29,167 nucleotides of DNA from positions 1 to 29,167 of the forward strand of contig FR886282.1 of the NCBI GenBank assembly GCA_000436535.1. Reading direction: 5' to 3'. Position numbers and translations under genes: made by a program. Shown here one piece after another: positions 16,012-24,829 of the stretch (position 1 is the first letter of the stretch; each line of letters starts with the position of its first letter). The notes beneath the pieces were generated by a model. That model made no database searches, was not told where the DNA came from, and was given only the letters and a program-made list of their open reading frames with translations. Source of the DNA: Eubacterium sp. CAG:252. Lineage in GTDB: Bacteria; Bacillota; Clostridia; Lachnospirales; Lachnospiraceae.

Positions 16012-17769
16012 ATGACAAATGTATGTATTAATCAAAAAGAAAATGCTATTTATCCAACGAAAAATACTTTGTTTAGACCAAGTATTGCATATCCAGAATA
16101 TTTATTCAAGGAAGATATATCAAATAAAACAAATGATGTGTATGAAATGATAAGAACAGGATTTTATATGTTGGGATTTGATAAGGAAAATTTTAATACA
16201 CCTAATTGGAATCCCTTAAAAGATAAAATAAAACCAGGTGATAATGTATTAATTAAACCTAATATGGTCTTACATTCAAATATTAGTGGGTGTGGTGAAG
16301 AATGTTTGTACACTCATCCGTCATTAGTTGCCACTATAATAGATTATGCTTTAATTGCATTAAAAGGTACTGGTAAAATTATTGTTGGTGATGCACCATT
16401 ACAGGAGTGTAATTTTGAAAAGTTAATAGATGAAAGTGGATACAGAAACCTTATTGATTATTATAAAAAAAAGAAAATTGATATAGAATTGGTAGATTTC
16501 AGAAATGTAAAAACTTATGAAAAAAATCGTTTGCATTATTTGCAAGAAGAGGAAGGAGATAAGGGTGTAGTTGTTCAATTAAATGAAAATAGTGTTTTTT
16601 ATGGTACTGAGGATGAAAAAATAAAAAATTTACGAATAACAAATTATGATCCAAGAATACTGCAAAAACATCATAATGCTACTAAGCATGAGTATAATGT
16701 TTCTAAATATGTATTAGATGCAGATGTAATTATAAATATGCCAAAACCTAAAACACATAGAAAAGCAGGAGTTACAATTTCGTTAAAAAATTTAGTTGGC
16801 ATAAATGCCAATAAAGAATATTTGCCACATCATTCGTTAGGTAGCGTAGAGGAAGGTGGAGATGCGTATTCAAATAAAAATTATTACTTATCGAAAGCAA
16901 ATGAAATTTTAGATTTACGAAATGAATTAGTACATAATAAAGATATGGATATCGCCTCTCTTGCTGAAAAATTGTATGAAGTACTTTTAAATAAGGGGAA
17001 AAAAATAAGTGATGAAAAATATTGGGAAGGAAGTTGGTATGGTAATAATACAATATGGAAGACAATAACTGATTTAAATCGTATTTTGTTATATGCGGAT
17101 AAAAACGGAATAATTCAAGATTATAAGCAGCGGAAGTTATTTATTGTAGGTGATATGATAGTTTCAGGTCAGAAAGAAGGACCATTAGAGCCAGTACCTA
17201 TATATCCTAAACTAGTAGTGCTTGGTGATGATCCATTGTATTTTGATAGGGTTGTTTGCTCAATAATGGGATTCAATTATAAATTAATACCTTCTCTTAG
17301 CTCACCACAAATAACTCAATGTGAACATTCTATAAGCAATGAAAAGGAATATCATATAATATCAAATAATAAACAATGGAATAATAATTCATGTGAAGAA
17401 ATTTTTGAAAAATATTCATTGGAATTCCAACCTACTATGGGATGGATTGAAAAATTAGGAAATAAATATGTAGATAGACTCGCTCAAAAATTGGCTGATA
17501 AAGACGTATATATTTTTGGAGCAGGAATTAATGGTAAATACGCAGCTTCTGTTTTAAAAAATAAAGGAGTAAAGGTAATTGGATTTTTTGATAATAATAA
17601 AGAATTATGGGAGACAATGGTTATTGATGGTATTAGTTGCCACAATCCAGCTACAATTAAAAGAGGTACAATTATAGTTGGAGGAATAAAAGATAGATAT
17701 GAGTCAGAGATTAAACAGGAAATATTAAAGTATGGAGGGATTTATGTTGGTAATATAAATAGAGGATGA
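16012..17769 (+). CDS. DUF362-domain protein with C-terminal Rossmann-like module
   Basis: 585 aa. Residues ~70-440 show the DUF362 layout: 'GDNVLIKPNMV' (76-86), 'THPSLVATIIDYAL' (101-114), 'KIIVGDAPLQ' (122-131), 'VLDADVIINMPKPKTHRKAG' (234-253) followed by 'SLKNLVG', and 'GDDPLYFDRVVC' (405-416). The ferredoxin-type cysteine cluster present in some DUF362 proteins is absent. Residues ~496-582 are the Rossmann-like module, here at the C-terminus: 'DVYIFGAGINGKYAASVL' (FGAG at 502-505), then 'VIGFFDNN' and 'IDGISCHNP'. The family reaction is not established to my knowledge; members occur in polysaccharide loci. ATG 16012 follows AGAGGAG. The 144-nt gap before it ends in a T-rich run near 15945 that could weakly terminate the preceding transcript. 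Confidence 0.8.
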   Translation: MTNVCINQKENAIYPTKNTLFRPSIAYPEYLFKEDISNKTNDVYEMIRTGFYMLGFDKENFNTPNWNPLKDKIKPGDNVLIKPNMVLHSNISGCGEECLYTHPSLVATIIDYALIALKGTGKIIVGDAPLQECNFEKLIDESGYRNLIDYYKKKKIDIELVDFRNVKTYEKNRLHYLQEEEGDKGVVVQLNENSVFYGTEDEKIKNLRITNYDPRILQKHHNATKHEYNVSKYVLDADVIINMPKPKTHRKAGVTISLKNLVGINANKEYLPHHSLGSVEEGGDAYSNKNYYLSKANEILDLRNELVHNKDMDIASLAEKLYEVLLNKGKKISDEKYWEGSWYGNNTIWKTITDLNRILLYADKNGIIQDYKQRKLFIVGDMIVSGQKEGPLEPVPIYPKLVVLGDDPLYFDRVVCSIMGFNYKLIPSLSSPQITQCEHSISNEKEYHIISNNKQWNNNSCEEIFEKYSLEFQPTMGWIEKLGNKYVDRLAQKLADKDVYIFGAGINGKYAASVLKNKGVKVIGFFDNNKELWETMVIDGISCHNPATIKRGTIIVGGIKDRYESEIKQEILKYGGIYVGNINRG

Positions 17770-18012
17770 TAATATAGAAATATTTGCTGTATGATTTGTT
17801 TTCTGAAAATTATAGCTTGGATTAGTGAAAATTTATTTAGAAGTTATATAGTTATATTTAGAATAATAGTACAATTTAACATATGAGTTGATTGAAAGAG
17901 ATAATAAGAGTGCATATTTATTTGAGTATAAACAATGAGATATTTACTTCTGAGATAATGATGAAATTTGTAAATGTTTGCTTGAAGTGTTTTTACTATG
18001 AGGTGTAAATTT

Positions 18013-19149
18013 ATGACAATAAATGATCTGAGACAATGGAAAGAAAAAGGGAATATAATAATTTTATATTGTGCTGGACTGCATGGAATAGAGTTTAAAA
18101 AAATTTTAAATATATTGGATATAGATGTTGATTTTTTTTGTGATAATAACTGTAAAAAAATTAATAGTTATATTGACAATGTTAAGTGTATAAGTCCACA
18201 AATGGTTCATTTATATAATAACTATTGCATAATTATATGTACAGGAATTGAAAATTATGAAAAAATGTATATTAAAGCTAAAAATCAGTTATTGTTAAAT
18301 ATAATAGATTTTAGAAAAATTTTTGATTCTATTATTTCTGATATAAATATGATGAAAATTGTGATTGAGAAACGTTATAAATGGATTGCAGCAGATTTAT
18401 TTTATACCAATATTGAAAGAAAAGTTTATGATAAAATTGAACCAATAAAAATAAATAAAAATAGAATTGCAGTTTATACATCTTGTTTTGGAAAATATGA
18501 TGATATTATATTGCCTAAGTATTTTTCAGATAATATAGATTATTACTTTATTTCAGATGAAGTTCCTTCATTAAATAGTTCATATAATTGGATAGATGCA
18601 AAAAAAATTATTCCTGCTAATATTATAAGTCCTATAAAAAGAAATAGATATATTAAGATGCACCCAGATATTATTTTTCCGCAATACAAATATTCTATAT
18701 ATGTAGATGCAAATATTGAAATAAAAGGAGATCTTTCAACATTTATTTGCAGGTCTAGAAGTGGAATATCTGTTTTTTTACATTCACGTAGAGATTGTTT
18801 ATATTATGAGGCAATGACCATTGTTAATTATAAACGAATAGTTCCGGAAGATGCAATTCTTCAAATAAGCAAATATTTAAAAGAAGGAATGCCATTGCAC
18901 TATGGATTAACAGAAATGCCTGTAATTGTAAGAGAGCACAATAATCCACTTTGTAAAAAAATAATGAAAGAATGGTGGATAGAATTTCAAAATGGTTCAC
19001 AAAGAGATCAATTATCATTTACATATGTTTTATGGAAAAATGGTTTGACGTTAAATGATTTAGCAATCTTAGGAAGTAATGTTAGAAGTAGTGATAAATT
19101 AAAATTTCATAAACATCATAAGGATAGTATAAGTGTAAAAAATGAATGA
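18013..19149 (+). CDS. DUF616 putative glycosyltransferase with N-terminal Rossmann-like module
   Basis: 378 aa from ATG 18013, preferred to ATG 17998 because GAGGTG (17999-18004) lies at proper spacing. Residues ~13-105 carry the shared module in a variant form: 'IIILYCAGLHGIEFKKIL' (CAG in place of GAG), then 'VDFFCDNN' and 'CIIICTG'. Residues ~150-370 fit DUF616, a GT-A-like glycosyltransferase family: 'RIAVYTSCFGKYDDI', 'YYFISDE', 'NRYIKMHP...FPQYKYSIYVDANIEI' with the DxN/DxD-like metal site at 232-234, and later 'GMPLHYGLTEMPVIVREHN'. No membrane segment. The 3' end overlaps the next gene by 8 bases (ATGAATGA), indicating coupled translation. Acceptor and donor are unknown. The 243-bp gap in front holds no gene that I can support. 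Confidence 0.82.
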   Translation: MTINDLRQWKEKGNIIILYCAGLHGIEFKKILNILDIDVDFFCDNNCKKINSYIDNVKCISPQMVHLYNNYCIIICTGIENYEKMYIKAKNQLLLNIIDFRKIFDSIISDINMMKIVIEKRYKWIAADLFYTNIERKVYDKIEPIKINKNRIAVYTSCFGKYDDIILPKYFSDNIDYYFISDEVPSLNSSYNWIDAKKIIPANIISPIKRNRYIKMHPDIIFPQYKYSIYVDANIEIKGDLSTFICRSRSGISVFLHSRRDCLYYEAMTIVNYKRIVPEDAILQISKYLKEGMPLHYGLTEMPVIVREHNNPLCKKIMKEWWIEFQNGSQRDQLSFTYVLWKNGLTLNDLAILGSNVRSSDKLKFHKHHKDSISVKNE

Positions 19150-21286
19150 AAAGCAAATAAATAATATAGAAAATGAGTCTGTTTTTAGATTTTTAAAATT
19201 TTTAAAAAAACCTATTGCTATTTATGGGACAGGAAATAATGCCGAGTTTATTGTTAAAAATATAAAAGATTTTAATTTTGAATGCATAATTTCTGTGTCT
19301 GATTTTGATAAAGATTTCCATGGCATACCCATTGTTTCATTGGAAGAGGCTATAAAAAGAGTTAAGGCAATAATAATAGCAGCAACCCCATCTTCAACAA
19401 GTATAGTATTCAATCGAATATATAATAAGGTGCCGTCATTTATAGATATATACGATATGAGAGGAAAGAAACTAATACCACAAACGTTTCAAAATATTGA
19501 ATATTGGGATGAAAATAGTGAAAAGTTAAAAAGGTTAATTAATAATTACGATGTTATCTCGTTTGATATTTTTGATACATTAATAATGAGAAAAACATTA
19601 AGTGTAGATGATTTATGGATAATAGTACAGGAAAAATTAAGTAAAAAAAACATAAATATTCCATTTGTAAAAATGAGAAGAAATGCAGAAAATATTGCAA
19701 ATCAAAAAATAAGTGCACCATCAATTGAATATATATATAAAATATTAAAAGAACAAAATAATTTAGCTGATGATATGATCAATGTGATAAAAAAACTAGA
19801 AATTCAAACAGATATGGACAATATAATTCCAAGATATGAAATGAACAAAATATTACAATACGCAAAAGAAAAAGAAAAAACTATTGTTTTTACATCAGAT
19901 ATGTATTATTCAATGAAGCAAATTATTTCGATATTAAAAAAGAACGGAATAAATGTGCCTCGTGATATTTTTATATCATGTGAAATGGGTGGAAGTAAAG
20001 TTGATGGCGTGTTATTTAAAAAATTGAAATTAAGATTTGCAGAGAAAAATATACTTCATATAGGTGATAACTATGAGTATGATTTTAAAAATGCAAAAAA
20101 ATATGGAATCGATTCTTATTGGATTATGGGACATTGCGATTTGTTTAGTTTTTCATCAATTTCTAGTTTGTTAGATTACCATGATTGGAATAGTAGAAAA
20201 ATATTAGGTTATATATCATCGAAATTGTTTAATAATCCGTTTTGTATATGCGAAACAAAGGGAAAGCTGGAGATTAATACATATGAAAAATTAGCTATTT
20301 TATTTTTACCAATAACTTTAATGTTTATGAAATACATTGAACAACAATCGGAGAATTATAATATTATATTATTTCCTTCTAGAGATGGATTTTTTTTATA
20401 TAAAGCATTTAGAAAAATAAATAAATTAAAAAGTTGTAGTATATATTTTTATACTTCAAGATCCGGAATTAGTAGTGCTACAGCAAAAAACGAGAACGAA
20501 ATTAAATTGCTTTGTGATAAATTATGGATTGAAAAGAGACAAAATATAAAAAGATTTGTTGAAAATCAATTTCAGATAGATGTTGATGAAAGCTTTGATT
20601 TGACAGTTGAAGAAGCATTAGAAAAATACGATAAAGATAAAATATTAAATAAAATTCTGCAATATAAGGAGGAAATATTAGATAAATGTTTAAATAATCA
20701 CAATAATTACATGAAATATATAAAAGAAATTGGCATTTTAGATGATGAAAAAATAGCTGTTATTGATATTGTTACACATGGCACATTGATAAAGGGAATA
20801 TCTGATTTGATACAGCAAGAAATAGATCTTATTGCATTAGGAACTTCAAATATTCCTAATAGATATATAGACGATATTAAAAGGGTTAAATCAATATATG
20901 GAAATATTAATGTGACAAAGGATTATATGCAAATATCTTTATCAGATTTATCAGAATTACATTTACTTATAGAGATATTATATTCATCATGGGATGGACA
21001 ATTTCTTAGATTTGATGAAAATGGAAAACCTTTATTTTTGAAAGACTCAGAATATGATATTGAACTTTTAAAAAAATTTCAACTTGAATTAATGAAATTA
21101 ATACAGGAAATTTATGAAGATTTTTCGGATGAAATTAATAAAAGTTTTGCACTGGATGTACTTAATAGTATAAGAGGTGAAAAATCTATTATAGCTGATG
21201 AGATGAGAGATAGATTTGTGTTTAATGATCCTTATGATGACGAGATTCTGAATACCAATATTCTTTATAAGATAAATAAAAGGTGA
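19142..21286 (+). CDS. HAD-superfamily protein (COG5610-like) with N-terminal Rossmann-like module
   Basis: 714 aa. Residues ~22-110 are the shared module: 'PIAIYGTGNNAEFIV' (GTG loop at 29-31), 'FHGIPIVSLEEA' and 'AIIIAATPSS'. A HAD domain follows: motif I 'SFDIFDTLIMR' with nucleophile Asp 142 and acid/base Asp 145, motif II 'IVFTSDMYYS' (Thr/Ser 251-252), and motif IV 'ILHIGDNYEYD' (304-314), a complete active-site set. From about 375 the COG5610-type C-terminal half begins, with 'FPSRDGFFLYKAF' (411-423) and 'YFYTSRSGISSA', whose role is not established. The set predicts a phosphohydrolase or phosphotransferase working on a sugar phosphate or lipid-linked intermediate. It is coupled to the DUF616 gene by overlap and lies 10 nt before the DUF4422 gene. 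Confidence 0.8.
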   Translation: MNEKQINNIENESVFRFLKFLKKPIAIYGTGNNAEFIVKNIKDFNFECIISVSDFDKDFHGIPIVSLEEAIKRVKAIIIAATPSSTSIVFNRIYNKVPSFIDIYDMRGKKLIPQTFQNIEYWDENSEKLKRLINNYDVISFDIFDTLIMRKTLSVDDLWIIVQEKLSKKNINIPFVKMRRNAENIANQKISAPSIEYIYKILKEQNNLADDMINVIKKLEIQTDMDNIIPRYEMNKILQYAKEKEKTIVFTSDMYYSMKQIISILKKNGINVPRDIFISCEMGGSKVDGVLFKKLKLRFAEKNILHIGDNYEYDFKNAKKYGIDSYWIMGHCDLFSFSSISSLLDYHDWNSRKILGYISSKLFNNPFCICETKGKLEINTYEKLAILFLPITLMFMKYIEQQSENYNIILFPSRDGFFLYKAFRKINKLKSCSIYFYTSRSGISSATAKNENEIKLLCDKLWIEKRQNIKRFVENQFQIDVDESFDLTVEEALEKYDKDKILNKILQYKEEILDKCLNNHNNYMKYIKEIGILDDEKIAVIDIVTHGTLIKGISDLIQQEIDLIALGTSNIPNRYIDDIKRVKSIYGNINVTKDYMQISLSDLSELHLLIEILYSSWDGQFLRFDENGKPLFLKDSEYDIELLKKFQLELMKLIQEIYEDFSDEINKSFALDVLNSIRGEKSIIADEMRDRFVFNDPYDDEILNTNILYKINKR

Positions 21287-21296
21287 GTGCAAATGT

Positions 21297-22385
21297 ATGG
21301 TGTTTTATAATAAAAATATTAAAAAAATTTTAGAAGCAGATTGCATTGCTATATATGGAGCAGGTGTAATGGGTAAAAATCTTTTAAATTGTTTAAATAG
21401 TGATGTTTACAATAAAAAAGTAGATGCTTTTATTGTCAAAGATAAACAAGATAATCAAGATGAAATAGATGGAATAAAAGTTATAGACGTAAATCAAGCA
21501 GATAAATTTAAAAATAAATTAGTTTTGGTTGCATTACATGAAAAATATATTTATTCAGCTATATCTGAATTATATAAGTGTGGATTTGAGAAATTATTAC
21601 CCATTTCTTTCGATTCAGATCTATGGACAGATTTGAGGGGGAACTGGATGAGGAGTAAGAAAATAGGATTTGATAAAAACACACCTATTGTAGAAAAAAT
21701 TTATAATCGAAGTAGTATATATGTGGTACATAGTAATGCAGATAAAAAATTGAAAGTGAAAGGAAAGAAAGAATGCTTCGAAAAAGAAATATTGGTAGGT
21801 GCAGAATATAATAATAATAATAATTATTTGTATAAAGATAATACAGGAGATAATATATCATATAAAAATAAAGAATTTTGTGAACTTACTGGTCTTTATT
21901 GGATTTGGAAAAATGATGCTTCTGAATATGTAGGATTAAGTCATTATAGAAGAAAGTTTGTATTTTTAGGAGAAAATCAGGAAGAATTATCACCTAAAGT
22001 TGATGTTATATTAACAGTTCCTATAATTAACTTAACAACAGTTAAGGAACAATATGCAATGGATCATAGTATCAATGATTGGAATGTTATGATGGAAGCT
22101 ATTGAAAAATTATATCCGAACTATTATCAAACGGCTATTCAAATTGGGAATGGACATTATTATTATGGATATAATATGTTTATAACACGTAGAGAAATAT
22201 TTAACAATTATTGTGTGTGGTTGTTTGATATTCTTGATTATTGTGAAAAAAAAATAGAAAATAAAAATGATAATTATCAAAGGAGGTATGCAGGTTTTTT
22301 AGCGGAAAGACTTTTGACAATATATTTTACATATAATTGTCAATATAAAATAGGAATAGCAAGAAAGCATTTTATAGAAAGTTAG
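21297..22385 (+). CDS. DUF4422 putative glycosyltransferase with N-terminal Rossmann-like module (copy 1)
   Basis: 362 aa. Residues ~14-105 contain the module 'CIAIYGAGVMGKNLLNCL' (GAG at 21-23), 'VDAFIVKD', 'IDGIKVIDV' and 'KLVLVALH'. Residues ~138-355 are DUF4422, an exopolysaccharide glycosyltransferase family: 'FCELTGLYWIWKN' (194-206), 'YVGLSHYRRKF' (211-221), 'DVILTVPI', 'YYGYNMFITRREIFNNYCVW' and 'RRYAGFLAERLLTIYF'. The start ATG 21297 has AGGTGAG 9 nt upstream; an ATG at 21293 gives only five codons. A poly-Asn tract (residues 172-176) comes from five AAT codons at 21810-21824. It is a paralogue of the next gene but clearly diverged, so this is an old duplication or two separate acquisitions. 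Confidence 0.85.
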   Translation: MVFYNKNIKKILEADCIAIYGAGVMGKNLLNCLNSDVYNKKVDAFIVKDKQDNQDEIDGIKVIDVNQADKFKNKLVLVALHEKYIYSAISELYKCGFEKLLPISFDSDLWTDLRGNWMRSKKIGFDKNTPIVEKIYNRSSIYVVHSNADKKLKVKGKKECFEKEILVGAEYNNNNNYLYKDNTGDNISYKNKEFCELTGLYWIWKNDASEYVGLSHYRRKFVFLGENQEELSPKVDVILTVPIINLTTVKEQYAMDHSINDWNVMMEAIEKLYPNYYQTAIQIGNGHYYYGYNMFITRREIFNNYCVWLFDILDYCEKKIENKNDNYQRRYAGFLAERLLTIYFTYNCQYKIGIARKHFIES

Positions 22386-22437
22386 TTGTTATGAAAATAT
22401 ATGAAGATAAATATAATAAAAAAGTAGAGGTTTTATT

Positions 22438-23499
22438 ATGGATGTGGCAATATATGGTGCTCAGGCGATAGCTTTTAGTACATACAAAGCAATTAAAGAA
22501 ATATATAAGGAATATAATGTGTGTTGTTTTATTGTTACATCCATTGATAATAATCCAACTGAACTTGATGGTATTCCAGTCTATTCTTTATCAGAATTAA
22601 TACGGATGAAATTTAATAAGAATAATATGAAGGTTGTTATTGCAACGCCAGAATCAGTGATAAGTGAAATAAAGGATAATCTTGAACAAAAGGGATTTAC
22701 CAATATTGAATCTATTGATTCAGAAAAATTTGCATACTTACAGGAACAGTATTATAAAAAAACAGCATTTTGCGATGTGTTAAGTTCATATCCATATGGG
22801 GAAACTAAAGCAGAGCTGGAAATATATATGACAAAATTCTGGAAAGATAAAGAACTTATAAGTAAAATGCTTTTACCACAGTATTTTGTATCTGTTCAGG
22901 CAGGTGCAGCTAATACAGATGTCCGCGTATGTGATATCCTTGATAATGAAGGGGATAATATATCAGCAAGGAATGGAGATTATTCTGAACTTACGGTTTT
23001 ATATTGGGCTTGGAAGCATATGATGAGAGGGGAAAAATATTATGGACTTGCTCATTATAGACGATATTTAATGTTGGATGAAAAAGATCTATATAGATTG
23101 GAAAATAATGATATAGATGTGGTATTGCCATATCCTATGATTTATGAATCGGATATTCAAGTTCATCACAAGAGATATTTATCTGAGGAAGAATGGATGG
23201 CATTATTACAGGCATTAGAAGAACTCTATCCGAATTATGCAGAGGCTTACAAAGATATATTAAAAAAACCGTATTTTTATAACTATAATATTATATTGGC
23301 TAAGAAAAATGTTATGGACGATTATTGTAATTGGCTGTTCAGTATATTGTTTAGGGTCGAGAAAATAGTTAATTCAAATGGAAATAGAAAACCCAATAGG
23401 TATATAGGTTATATAGGGGAAAACTTAACTACGCTGTATTTTATTTATAATCAAAAACGGTTAAAGATAGCACATACAGGGTGTAAGTTTTTGAAATAA
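22438..23499 (+). CDS. DUF4422 putative glycosyltransferase with N-terminal Rossmann-like module (copy 2)
   Basis: 353 aa. The N-terminal module (1-100) keeps its frame, 'MDVAIYGAQAIAFSTYKAI', 'CCFIVTSIDNNPTELDGIPV' and 'KVVIATPESV', but the third loop position is Gln (GAQ) in place of Gly, so nucleotide binding may be weakened. The DUF4422 domain (about 145-350) has 'YSELTVLYWAWKH', 'YYGLAHYRRYL', 'DVVLPYPMIYE', 'YNYNIILAKKNVMDDYCNWL' and 'RYIGYIGENLTTLYF'. The start ATG 22438 follows AGAGG. It is the last gene of the central cluster: a clean terminator starts 47 nt after its stop. Codon use looks somewhat less A/T-extreme than in the genes before it. Confidence 0.86.
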   Translation: MDVAIYGAQAIAFSTYKAIKEIYKEYNVCCFIVTSIDNNPTELDGIPVYSLSELIRMKFNKNNMKVVIATPESVISEIKDNLEQKGFTNIESIDSEKFAYLQEQYYKKTAFCDVLSSYPYGETKAELEIYMTKFWKDKELISKMLLPQYFVSVQAGAANTDVRVCDILDNEGDNISARNGDYSELTVLYWAWKHMMRGEKYYGLAHYRRYLMLDEKDLYRLENNDIDVVLPYPMIYESDIQVHHKRYLSEEEWMALLQALEELYPNYAEAYKDILKKPYFYNYNIILAKKNVMDDYCNWLFSILFRVEKIVNSNGNRKPNRYIGYIGENLTTLYFIYNQKRLKIAHTGCKFLK

Positions 23500-23545
23500 C
23501 TTTTAGCATAATATTATTGACAATACAATAAGTTGAGTAAATAAG

Positions 23546-23577
23546 GCCTTTAGGGTATAATATTCCTAAAGGCTTTT
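23546..23577 (+). terminator. Rho-independent terminator closing the central glycan cluster
   Basis: GCCTTTAGG (23546-23554) and CCTAAAGGC (23565-23573) form a perfect 9-bp stem with a 10-nt loop, followed by TTTT and AT-rich sequence. It marks the 3' end of the unit that ends with the second DUF4422 gene. Confidence 0.88.
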
Positions 23578-23620
23578 AAACATTGTAATAAGAATTCTTC
23601 ATAGATAGAAAGAGGTATGT

Positions 23621-24014
23621 ATGCGTTTGCGGGAACTTAAACTGGATGATTTTAAGGCAATTGAATCAGCGGATATTAACTTTGATGGCAAGAGTACGAT
23701 TATTTTTAGAAATTAATGGTACAGGTAAATCTACTGTATTAAGGTCTATTAATTTGTTATATGCCAATATTATTAACCAGATTGTTAACAGGAAAGAGTT
23801 GAAACAGTCATATGCTATCCAGTTAGAGGATATCAGGTATGGTGCAAGGGAAACTCAGATAAGCGCTGTATTTGATATTAAAGGTGAGTGCATTGAATAT
23901 GGAAGAAGAATGGTCAGAAATACCGGAAAGAAATATGAGAATAAAGATGGGATTAGAAGAATAAGTGAAATTTTTCATAGTGAATATGTTTCTGATGAAA
24001 CATCATTATTATAG
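23621..24014 (+). pseudogene. Truncated, frameshifted SMC/AAA-type ATPase fragment
   Basis: ATG 23621 behind AAAGAGG starts 'MRLRELKLDDFKAIESADIN', the typical N-terminus of RecF/SMC-like ATPases of the AAA-15/AAA-23 kind. The frame reaches TAA near 23714. One base out of frame the protein continues 'INGTGKSTVLRSINLLYANI', the Walker A (GTGKST), and runs to TAG 24012-24014. A single extra base near 23700 explains the break. Even repaired it would hold only ~130 residues, without the signature motif or Walker B, so the gene is also cut at its 3' end. Such ATPases are common in phage-defence modules (OLD-like and others), so it could be a leftover of one; that is inference. Confidence 0.75.
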
Positions 24015-24064
24015 CTTGCATAGCATATAGGATATGCCACAAATACGTAAGGAGACGATTACAT

Positions 24065-24727
24065 ATGTACACAGAACTAACAGCATCTATGATGTGTGCC
24101 AATTTTGGCAATCTCGAGAAAGAAGTTAAAGATTTAGAAAAGGCAGGTATTGATTCATTCCATATCGATATTATGGATGGACGATATGTGCCTAATTTTG
24201 CTATGTCTTTGAATGATTTAAGGTATATAAGGTCAGCGACAGATAAGCCACTGGATGTACATCTTATGATAGAGCATCCAAGTACCCATATCAGTCTGTT
24301 TCTTAAGTCACTTAAGAAAGGAGATACTGTGTATATCCATCCAGAGGCTGAATATCATCCATCAACTACACTTCAGAAGATTATAGATGCAGATCTTGTG
24401 CCAGGGATAGCGATTAATCCTGGAACTAGTATAGAAACTGTTATGGAGATGTTACAGATAGTTGATAAGGTGCTTGTTATGTCAGTGAATCCGGGAAATG
24501 CCGGACAGATGTATCTTCCTTATGTAGGAAAGAAGATAGAAAGACTTCTAAAGCTTCGTGAAGAGATGAACTTTGAAGTGTACTGGGATGGTGCATGTGG
24601 TATGGATAAAATCAAGACGTTTGCACCTATGGGCGTTAAAGGCTTTGTGTTAGGTACAACAGTACTTTTTGGTAAGAACAGGTCTTATGCAGATATTCTT
24701 AAGGAGATACGAAGCATAGTTAGATGA
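24065..24727 (+). CDS. Ribulose-phosphate 3-epimerase-family protein
   Basis: 220 aa, full length for the family, a TIM barrel that interconverts D-ribulose 5-phosphate and D-xylulose 5-phosphate with a metal. Catalytic and metal-binding residues are in place: His33 and Asp35 in 'FHIDIMDGRYVPNF', His66 in 'DVHLMIEHP', 'MSVNPGNAGQMY' (139-150), and Asp175 in 'YWDGACG'. The N-terminal 'TASMMCANF' and 'VLGTTVLFG' deviate from the housekeeping consensus (SPSLLSADF, GSAIF), which points to a specialised paralogue. ATG 24065 follows AAGGAG. The next two genes encode a TarI/IspD-like cytidylyltransferase and a TarJ-like dehydrogenase, so it probably supplies the pentulose phosphate that is reduced and activated as a CDP-alditol. 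Confidence 0.85.
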   Translation: MYTELTASMMCANFGNLEKEVKDLEKAGIDSFHIDIMDGRYVPNFAMSLNDLRYIRSATDKPLDVHLMIEHPSTHISLFLKSLKKGDTVYIHPEAEYHPSTTLQKIIDADLVPGIAINPGTSIETVMEMLQIVDKVLVMSVNPGNAGQMYLPYVGKKIERLLKLREEMNFEVYWDGACGMDKIKTFAPMGVKGFVLGTTVLFGKNRSYADILKEIRSIVR

Positions 24728-24829
24728 TGGCATGTAAGTTGTATGTAGTGTCGGGTTAATGTATTATATAGGGATACTATGTTAGTACATTATATTGGTT
24801 TAGATAGAAAAATAGGAGAATTTCACAAG

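Noticed and set aside
24779..24829. Upstream start for the IspD/TarI-like gene (ATG 24779)
   Set aside because: The 17 extra residues are not family-like and have no good ribosome binding site, whereas ATG 24830 has GGAG in front and starts directly at the nucleotide-binding strand.
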